Position numbers and translations under genes: made by a program. A DNA stretch of 64,000 nt from Acanthamoeba sp. SK_2022b (taxonomy: Eukaryota; Discosea; Longamoebia; Acanthamoebidae), in NCBI GenBank assembly GCA_027943245.1, contig JANDJZ010001753.1, forward strand, positions 1 to 64,000, read 5' to 3'. Below the pieces are notes generated by a model, which searched no databases, was not told the origin of the DNA, and saw only the letters and a program-made list of their open reading frames with translations. Shown here piece by piece: positions 56,644-64,000 of the stretch (position 1 is its first letter; the number at the start of each line of letters is the position of its first letter).

Positions 56644-58121
56644 TCACCGCCTGGGATGGACGAACGTGTAGGCCTCCAGGACCGCCTCCCGTAGAAGCTC
56701 CTCGCGCATGGTCCGGCTCAGCGGGTGGTCATCGTCCTCGACCACCGTCAGCTTGATCCTCTCCCTCTTGTCCTGGTTGGCACGCTTGGTCGAGCTGAGC
56801 TCGTCCATCTCGCGCGCGCCGGCATCCTGGTCGTGCTCGCTCCCCGTGGCGGGCACGTGCGGTTGGTCGTTGAGGCCGAGGAGCCGCTCTTGGTCGGCGG
56901 CTCCCGTTGGGCGGAGAAGGCTTCGGTGGAAGAGGTCGACGGTGTCCTGCACCGGCACGATGCGGTCGAGCTTGCTGTGGACGAGGTGCACAAAGCCGAC
57001 GGACGAGGGGACGTGCAGCTGGGACGACGAGAGGAAGTGGGCCTTCCGCGAGATGAGGCCACCGGCCGGAGCCAGCAGGACCGTGGGACCGCTCCAGGCG
57101 CCCTCCATCATCAGATACGTGGCGATACCGCCGCCCCACGACGAGCCTACACGAGCCAGACGCGACATGGCAAAGGCACGTTAGCGCTCGTACCGCAGAG
57201 TACGAACGAGCACAAAAGGAGAGAGGAAGAGCGTAGCGCACCTACGACGACGTCTGGCTTGAAGCCGCGGATGGCCGCGCGTTGCTTCTCGAGACAGCCG
57301 CGGATGGCCGGATGCGCCACGAATCGGATCACCGCGCTCTGGACCGCAAAGTAGACCCCGACCAGGGACACGAGCAGCGCGGGCACGCTCACCATGAGCC
57401 CGCCCATGTGATGCGTCGTATAAGCGATTAGGCTGGGGGGGGGGGCATGGTGAGCCACAATGATGGTGCGGCGATATGCGCGCAAGTGTGAGCGAACGTA
57501 CAAGGCGAGGCCGAGGAGAAGGAGGAAGAGGGCGATGCAGGCGTGCACTACGCGGTTGCGTCGCCATCGGAGGATGGGCTCGAGCTCCTCACGCATCCAG
57601 GGCGTGTAGCACTCAAAGTGGCGGCCCAGAGCCACAGACCGCCGGCCCTTGGGCCCGCTCTCGAAGCCGTGGATGAAGAGCACCCGCAGCCGGCGCACTC
57701 CGGTTCCATCTTCCTTGGGGACGAGGAAGAGGGGCGGTAGCCTGCTGGGGAAGCGCGGCGCAGACGGCAGTCGACTGCACTCAAGGCAGTGGTGCGGCTG
57801 GCCCTCATCGCGGAGATGATTCGATTTTCGGGGGGCCACATCTTCTTGTAAACGCCGGAGGGAAGTATCCGACTCAGGCTCTTGTGTGCAAGTTCTGTTC
57901 GTTTGAGATCCTAGCTGATCGAATGATGCAGACGTGCCGTCGTTTTCAGTCGATGCTGCAGGAGAAAACGAGGAGAAGCCCAGAGATGGAAGCCGTAGCT
58001 CTCCACCACCATTCGATACCGAATCCATCCGTGATCGAATAGATAGTTCAAGACTGCTCCAAGCTGTTGGCCACAGAGGTATGTCGGTTGACGGAGGAGA
58101 CAAGTAACAATACGCCTTCAT
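56644..58121 (-). CDS. Alpha/beta hydrolase (esterase-like) with an internal two-TM segment, 460 aa
   Basis: Two exons: 58121-57242 and 57146-56644 (1383 nt, phase-1 junction). The fold has LRVLFIHGFESGPKGRRS (first strand and oxyanion loop), KPDVVVGSSWGGGIATYL (nucleophile elbow GxSxG with a Trp), HSKLDRIVPVQDT (acid residue) and VEDDDHPLS (His), so a complete triad appears. This resembles YqiA/UPF0227-like esterases. Between the oxyanion strand and the nucleophile the protein has two hydrophobic helices (VVHACIALFLLLLGLALY and LMVSVPALLVSLVGVYFAVQ), which would place the enzyme in a membrane. A poly-C run at about 57435 encodes three prolines. Start 58121 is the most upstream ATG. Confidence 0.75.
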
Positions 58122-58269
58122 TTTACCGCTGAAGCTAGCTTCCCCTAAAACGGCAAACGTGACCGAAATTCTGTTCTGCAGAACTCGATGCGCTCGTGCT
58201 GCGACCACAACAGAGGAGGAATTGCCAAAGTGGTTTATGAAAATGAATGATTATGTGATGAGCGGGTGT

Positions 58270-59391
58270 TTAGGGGGACGGGCTGGCGGAGGGAGAAGGG
58301 GAGGCTGAAGGACAGAAGGAGCCGCCGAAAGGAGATGGGTCCTGGCTGGTGAAGGAGGCCTCGAGAGAGCGCGCCGCGATGGAGCCCTGGTGACCGGCGT
58401 TGCTCAAGGCGAGGCGCGCCTCAGGCGCGAGGAGCGAGCCCATGATCCGCATGAACTGCACGCTGATGTTGGTGGCGTTGCAGAAGTTCCACAACAGCTG
58501 GCTCGAGTTGAGGCCGATGAGGTTCATGCCGAAGCCTCGAAGCACAATCTCGTTGGCTCCCGAAGTGGCATTGGATGAGGAGGTAGCGTTGGTCGACGAA
58601 GTGGAGTTGGACGAGGCGGTAGCATTGGCAGAGGCGTTGGCGGTGCTCGATCCCAATATGTTGATGACCACAAAGTGGCTGGTCGTGTTGTCCGTGGAGG
58701 AGGCGTTGATGCTAAGGAATCGAAGGGAAGAGAGGTCGGAGGCGTTGAGATTAACCACAGCAAGCTGGCTGGCGTTCGCCGATAGAGTCAACGAGAGCAC
58801 GCTCTCAGACAAGTTGGACTGGATGCCAGTGTCGGCCACCAGACACAGTTCGCGGCTAGTGTTGAGGAGTTGGGCCCTGACCTCCTCAAAGTCGATCGTG
58901 TTGGAGATGTTGGCGCCGACCTGGAGGGAGCGCTGGTCGCAGGCCACCCGGGAGTTGGTCGAGTTCAGATTGCCGGTAACCAGCAGAGTGGCGTTGGCAG
59001 AAGACTGCGAGGAGGTAGAGGGCGACGAGGAAGCTGAAGGTGTCGAGGAAGAGGCCGGAGAAGGAGAGGGGCTGATCGAGCAGTTGATGGTGGAGCCGAC
59101 GAGCGAGTTAAAGATCAAGGCATCGCCATTAACAGCCGCCGTGCCGCCGATCAGAGTGTTGGTGAGGTTGAGAGTGGGGACTGATGAAGGGGCAGGGCTT
59201 GACGAGGCCGCAAGGGAAGCCGATGAAGCGTTCGCCGGTTCTCCCAACAGGAAGATGTCGAAAGGCTGAGTTCCGTTGAGAACCAGGGTGGTGCAGGTAG
59301 CGTTCGTGGAGGGAGAGGCAGTGGGGGATTCTGTCTGCCCCATTGTTGAACCGATGAGAGCAGCGAAGGTGAGAACCAAGTAGAGCTGCAT
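58270..59391 (-). CDS. Secreted choice-of-anchor-A domain protein (Jonah-type lectin), 373 aa
   Basis: Single exon. A signal peptide (LYLVLTFAALIGSTMGQ) precedes a Ser/Pro/Asn-rich protein. Domain evidence: GGTAAVNGDALIFNSLVG, LLVTGNLNSTNSRVACDQ, FVVINILGSSTANAS, SQLLWNFCNATNIS and IMGSLLAPEARLALSN. This order and wording is that of CAA domains, in which the last part reads 'some metal Gsi-LAP-A'. Many N-x-S/T sites suggest heavy glycosylation. Repeats SPSPS at both ends of the spacer look like linkers. In Acanthamoeba, CAA proteins (Jonah) sit in the cyst wall and bind cellulose; assignment here is by similarity from memory of that family. Confidence 0.75.
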   Translation of the reverse strand: MQLYLVLTFAALIGSTMGQTESPTASPSTNATCTTLVLNGTQPFDIFLLGEPANASSASLAASSSPAPSSVPTLNLTNTLIGGTAAVNGDALIFNSLVGSTINCSISPSPSPASSSTPSASSSPSTSSQSSANATLLVTGNLNSTNSRVACDQRSLQVGANISNTIDFEEVRAQLLNTSRELCLVADTGIQSNLSESVLSLTLSANASQLAVVNLNASDLSSLRFLSINASSTDNTTSHFVVINILGSSTANASANATASSNSTSSTNATSSSNATSGANEIVLRGFGMNLIGLNSSQLLWNFCNATNISVQFMRIMGSLLAPEARLALSNAGHQGSIAARSLEASFTSQDPSPFGGSFCPSASPSPSASPSP

Positions 59392-59691
59392 GTTGCAGGT
59401 GATGATGTGCGCTGGGGAGTGGGCTGATGAAGGAAACAGGAGCGTTCTCACACCCTTATAAAGGGTACAGCCTAAAGGGCGGGGCGATACCCGGCTCCGA
59501 GGCGGTGGAAAGTTCGACGATCGACTGGGCGGGCGTTGTACGCCATTGGCCTCCAGCATTGTTAAGGACACACCGAAAAGTGGGCTCTTTCTCAGTAATG
59601 TCACAAATAAACAGATAAAGAAATAAGAAAACGCAATTATTTTTATCGTAGCTTGGCGAAAACAAATAAATCTCCAGATAATAATAATAAG
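59392..59691. promoter_or_regulatory. Divergent intergenic region
   Basis: 300 bp between the CAA-domain gene (-) and sulfite oxidase (+); besides the TATA box nothing was recognised. Confidence 0.35.
59453..59465 (-). promoter_or_regulatory. TATA box of the CAA-domain gene
   Basis: A near-palindromic CCCTTATAAAGGG lies 62-74 bp before the start codon at 59391 on the minus strand, a typical distance for a TATA element in a strongly regulated gene. Confidence 0.6.
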
Positions 59692-62600
59692 ATGAGGCTC
59701 AGGACGGCAGCTTTCCGGCACGTCGCTTCGGCTCCTGCGTCTCTCAGCTCCTCGCGACTTTCTGCGCCCATTTTGCGCTCGTCATCTGGACGCCCGCAAT
59801 TGTGCGGCAGGGCCTTTGCATCTGTGCAGGCCTCATCCAGCAATACCAAGTCCAGCGGCTTGCGCAGGTTTGTTCATCTTCGAGGATGTCGCACTTAATC
59901 CAATTAATTTTGAATATTTTAAACATCGTCCAGGCTGTTGTCGCGAGGAGGGGCAGTGACGGCAGGCGTGGTAACAGGCGTCGTGGTCTACTCCCTTCTG
60001 TCCAACGAAGACGTCCATGCCTCTGCCAAGGGTGACAGCGGCAATGAACCGGTTTGTTTGCTCTCCACCTCTCCTGATCTTCAAACCCTCACCAATGGCC
60101 GCAGGAAGAGGAGGCTGTTGTGGCAGGCGAGTTGGTCGATGGGCTGCCGGAGTACACCAAGGCTAATGTGAAGAAGCATAACAGCGCCGAGACCGGCATC
60201 TGGGTACGGCTCACCGCGAGATGCAGCGATTGCGCTGAGTGCGCTTGTGTCACGTGCACGCCCAAGTGGAGCAACATTAACTAGGAAAGTGATCAACCTC
60301 AAACGCTACAGGTCATCTACAAGAACGGCGTATACGACATTACCCAGTTCGTGGAGGGTCACCCGGGCGGCAACAAGATTCTGCTCGCTGCCGGCAGCAC
60401 CATCGAACCGTTCTGGGTTCCTGCCCCCCCCCCCCAAATCACCTTCTCGATGACAAGATCAAAGCGAAGCGCAAGCGCTGATGCCACGTTCCGACTCTAG
60501 GCGCTCTACGGCGTCCACAAGAGCAACCAAGTCTACAAGATGTTGGAGGAGCACCGCATCGGCAACTTGGCAAAGGCCGATCGCGAGGCCGCCGCCAACG
60601 CCCCAGTACGTTCACCGGTGACTCTTTTTCACCGAGCTGCCACGTTTTTTCATTCGCTCCTTCGCTTCTCTCTCTCTCTCTTCTGTACGTGTGCGTGAAA
60701 TCAGGTCGGGGAGGGACCCTACTCTAATGATCCCGACAGGCATCCGGTCCTGATTGTTCGCTCGGCACAGCCTTTCAACGGAGAGACACCAGGAGGTTTG
60801 ACTCGCTTTCTTTGTGTGAAGGAATGAACGACGCCTTGGGCATGCGGCCGACAGCTTCGCTGACTCTGAGCGTGGACGGTCGTGGCACGCCAACTACCAC
60901 GGCTGCCACCACCACTACAGAGCTTCTGCCCGCGTCGTTCAACACGCCCAATAGCCTCTTCTACGTGCGCAACCACCTGCCGGTGCCCGTGATCGAACCG
61001 AAGGAGTATCAACTGGAGGTCGTCGTCGAGGGAACGGGTAACCCACACCCTGCTGCTTTAAATGCTAGTTGGAATGCGGGAGAGTGCCCGGGGAACCGCT
61101 CAACCGCCCACTTTCCGTTGAGCGCGTTTTAGAGAAGAAGGTTCAGCTCTCTCTGGACGACCTGAAGAAGAAGTTCCGCCAGTACAACGTCACCTCCGCC
61201 ATTCAGTGCACGGGTAGGCCCCATCTCCTCTCCCCTTTCTTTGGGCGGCCCCTCGGTGCCTCACGCCAAACTGATCTCCCACCAGGCAACAGGCGAAACG
61301 AGATGAAGCAGTTCAAGGACGTCAAGGGCTTGGACTGGGACAAGGGCGCCATCGGCAATGCCACCTGGACTGGTGCTTCCCGGCTCTCTTTCCTTTCGCT
61401 CCACTCCCGCGCATGTGCACGATCTCATCACCAACTGGGCCTCCACAGGCGTGCGACTGAGGGATGTCCTCGCCCATGCCGGGCTCGCCGAGGATGGTGG
61501 AGGTAAACACTCCGCATCCCCCTCTGGGAGACCGTTGTGGTGTGTCGTGTGTCGTGTGTGACCTGGGTGCCACTTCGGGTACAGATCTGGAGCACGTGCA
61601 GTTTGAGGGCCTCGACTGCGACATAGTGCAGTGCTACGGTGCATCCATTCCTATGGCCAAGGCAATCGATCCCAGGGTACCTTTCAACACTTCTTCTTTA
61701 GGCTGTGCACGGACGAGTGCGACTGACGGGCAGGTTTGCCGCGTAGGGCGACGTCATTCTTGCGTTCGAGATGAATGGGGAGCCGCTTCCCCGTGACCAT
61801 GGCTACCCCGTTCGAGTGGTAGCCCCCGGCTTAACTGGCGCGAGGAGTGTCAAGTGGATTGGCAAAATCGTGGCCAGCAAGGAGGAGAGCGCTTCTCATT
61901 GGCAGCAGAAGGACTACAAGTCGTTCTCGCCCAGCGTCGATTGGAACAACGTCGATTGGAAGTACTGTTCCGCGTTGATCACAGTGTCGCGCCAACTGCG
62001 CTTTGATTGCTAACCTGGCGCTTGCGCGTGGCGAACCCAGCTCCGCCCCGGCCATCCACGACACTCCGGTTCAGTCGGCCATCTGCGAGCCCAAGGATGG
62101 CTCCATCCTCGCTGAAGGTCTGCTAGAAACTCTCCGCTTGATTAAAGCCAAACATGCTGATCTTTCGTTTTTCTCATGTCGACGTCAGGCGAGGAGGAGA
62201 TCCCCGTCAAGGGATTCGCCTACGCGGGTGGCGGCCGGTGCGTCTATCGTCTCTGGTTCACCATCGTAGACTTCTCATGTTGTGCGTGCGTGCGTGCTTG
62301 TGGTGTTTTCAGAGCCATCATCCGAGTTGATGTGTCGGCCGACGGCGGCAAGACCTGGCACACGGCCAAGCTGCTTCAGGACCCTGATCAGAAGCAGCAG
62401 TACAACCGGTACGCTCGATCGATTGCGCACATTCAGGCGGTGCGCTCACACAATTGCGAATGTCTGTACAGAATGTGGGCTTGGACTCTGTGGGAGGCGA
62501 ACGTGCCGGTGCCGGCGGAAGCAAAAGAGCGCGACTCCGTTGAGGTACATCTGCGTTTGCACTAAATAGCCGTCCCACTACTACATCCGCACGGTGAACA

Positions 62601-62783
62601 AACACTCATACCGCCGTTGTGTGTCAGCTCATTTGCAAGGCCACCGACTCGTCGTACAACGACCAGCCTGATACGGTGGCGCCCATTTGGAACCTGCGAG
62701 GCGTGCTCACCCACTCCTGGCATAGAGCTACACTCCGAAAGGAGGAGGCACTTGACTCTGATGTGACACAACAGCAACCGTGA
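59692..62783 (+). CDS. SUOX: Sulfite oxidase, mitochondrial (cytochrome b5 + molybdopterin domains)
   Basis: Exons include 59692-59867, 59934-60051, 60105-60203, 60312-60416, 60501-60605 and from 60705 on; all checked junctions keep phase. The N-terminus is Arg/Ser/Ala-rich (mitochondrial presequence), followed by a hydrophobic segment ([16 protein letters not shown]) fitting an intermembrane-space sorting signal. The b5 heme domain has [15 protein letters not shown] and [12 protein letters not shown] (both axial His). The Mo domain has [28 protein letters not shown] with the molybdenum-ligating Cys, and [13 protein letters not shown]. The dimerisation domain has [12 protein letters not shown] and ends [14 protein letters not shown]. 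It oxidises sulfite to sulfate and passes electrons to cytochrome c. Confidence 0.95.
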
Positions 62784-63816
62784 ATCACCACACTATTATT
62801 TATCATGCACAAGCACCACTACAAGACTGTAGCCATGTCGATTGTCACCATAGCATATACAATCAACTGGATGGGCAGGGAAGGCTTGTTGGTTTGCAAG
62901 TGGCTTTTCCGCTCCTTTTCCTTACCAAGCTTTTTCGGTGTACAACCATTCGATCTCCCGCCGCAGATATGTCGCAGCATAGGCACTGCGATCTGCATGA
63001 CGGAGCGTGATTGGTTTAAGGTACGCTCAGAAGTTGCGATTTTTGTTCTACGGGCTGGACGGGTGTGGCGATGATGTGAATCTCTCCGTTGTCAGAATTA
63101 TTATTGATTATGTTGATTAATACTTCTCTGTATTCTGAGCCGTATGCGCTACGTAGTGTGATTTATTTATTGTTTTTTGCAATTGCTAAACGAGCTCAAC
63201 TTGCCTCACCCCCAACCCCAGAGGCTGGGCTGCGGCGCACCAGAGGCTATCGCTTGAGTCACTTTCCATCACCACGCGCAGGTGCTACGCGCATACGCTG
63301 GGCCACCTGCGTCCTCCAGGACACCGTGCCCCGGTATACGGGAGAGGTGCAACCGGCTACCGACGTTGCGCGTGGACGCCAATCAGCCCAGGATGTCTAC
63401 AAATATTACGTAGCGTTCTCCCAATCCCCACGCGGCGATGGTAGCGTAGCGACCAGAACGGGATAAATAGACCAATCATCAATCGAGTTGAATAAAGGTT
63501 ACCCGGAGCTAAGCCAACTCCACGCTCTCATTGGTCATCTGCTCGTGGTAACGGTCGTAGGTAACTATAGTGCGCGCCAATGAGGGCCTACGTTCACACC
63601 GAGGCTGCGCCCTTTCCTTGGCCGGCCACTCTCCGGTGTAGTCTTTGTATCTCCTTCCCCGTACCAAAACCTCTCCGCCTACACCGCCGGTCGGGACCTG
63701 CCTGCCCCCACATCTAGGACTACTACTATAGTTTGGGTCGAGGCTGGTGAGTTGTAGTTGAGCTCGCTTCTTATCTCTGCTCCGGATAGGAACGACATTG
63801 CACAAACTAAACGACC
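62784..63816. other. 1-kb region without a supported gene
   Basis: Open stretches exist at 62805-63030 and 63250-63466 on the plus strand; the second, after a plausible CGCAG acceptor at 63282, ends at a stop (63464-63466). They show no recognisable domain and cannot be linked to the sulfite oxidase or the next gene. An AATAAA at 63490 could end such a transcript. Confidence 0.3.
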
Positions 63817-64000
63817 ATGTCGGGAGTTCGCATCTTCGTGGTTTTGGCCCTGGCTCTGGTTGCCCTCGCTGCCCTCGCCAATGGCCAATGTAGTAACGTA
63901 AGTTTACTCTTCACATCCTCCCCTCCGACGTCTCCGCTCGCCCTTGATACATCTATCTAACAAGAACTTACGACGGACGATGACCTTTCACCTACACAGG
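63817..64000 (+). CDS. Secreted protein, first exon only
   Basis: ATG 63817 starts a clear signal peptide (FVVLALALVALAALANG) cut after about residue 23, then QCSN and a donor GTAAGT at 63898. The intron ends at CACAG near 63999, so exon 2 begins at the last base of the window. Nothing can be said about the mature protein. Confidence 0.6.

Noticed and set aside
1..64000. CRISPR arrays, operons, tRNA or rRNA genes
   Set aside because: No regularly spaced direct repeats, no polycistronic layout and no cloverleaf or rRNA-like sequence recognised; the window is ordinary eukaryotic protein-coding DNA in these respects.

Overview
The window is nuclear DNA from a gene-dense, GC-rich protist. Almost every gene is split by short GT-AG introns of about 50-250 bp, intergenic gaps are often 80-350 bp, and AATAAA signals sit just after several stops. 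Gene content points to Amoebozoa and most resembles Acanthamoeba: interaptin-like actin-binding coiled-coil proteins, a secreted lectin of the choice-of-anchor-A (Jonah) type, an amoebozoan-style secreted subtilase, and typical mitochondrial and Golgi genes. The organism call is inference from gene content; no marker gene is present.

Layout. 1-761: 3' end of a PEBP gene (+). 945-7840: an 11-exon gene (-) encoding about 1834 aa, read here as a degenerate protein-kinase domain interrupted by a tandem CH actin-binding module, then a long coiled coil and a C-terminal membrane anchor ending WWVPT. 7990-9317: an RlaP-like nucleotidyltransferase (+). 9318-11177: an AT-rich block with no gene I can name. 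11178-16860: a second giant coiled-coil protein (-) with the same kind of tail-anchored WWVPT end. 17729-18745: a universal stress protein with an N-terminal repeat extension (+). 19132-21820: a DDE_Tnp_4 (PIF/Harbinger-like) transposon with terminal inverted repeats. 21928-26884: an inverted, 5'-truncated copy of the first coiled-coil gene that runs in frame into an ADP/ATP-carrier-like protein (+).

27138-30798: a Golgi SNARE (GOS28) and the nucleoporin NDC1 (+). 30896-33120: an unrecognised acidic/basic, probably nuclear protein (-). 33420-38514: a SAM plus CDKN3-like phosphatase protein (+). 38705-40193: a secreted beta-helix protein (+). 40277-44418: a secreted subtilisin-like protease (-). 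44736-47116: a Ycf45/SpoIIIAA-like ATPase (+). 47184-48884: a DMT transporter (+). 48999-50596: a two-TM protein of unknown role (+). 50703-52627: an APC amino-acid/polyamine permease (-). 52979-55043: an ABHD4/5-like hydrolase (+). 55182-56449: a dual-specificity phosphatase (-). 56644-58121: a hydrolase with a membrane segment (-). 58270-59391: a Jonah-type lectin (-). 59692-62783: sulfite oxidase (+). 63817-64000: the first exon of a secreted protein (+).

The most unusual part is the first 27 kb. Two tail-anchored coiled-coil proteins share a KASH-like C-terminus, as expected of outer nuclear membrane LINC proteins. One of them carries a pseudokinase/actin-binding module in an order I do not know from any described family. 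A genomic copy of that module has been inverted, truncated next to a transposon, and joined in frame to a mitochondrial carrier. Exon coordinates were derived by reading splice sites and checking phase by hand; no transcript evidence was available.
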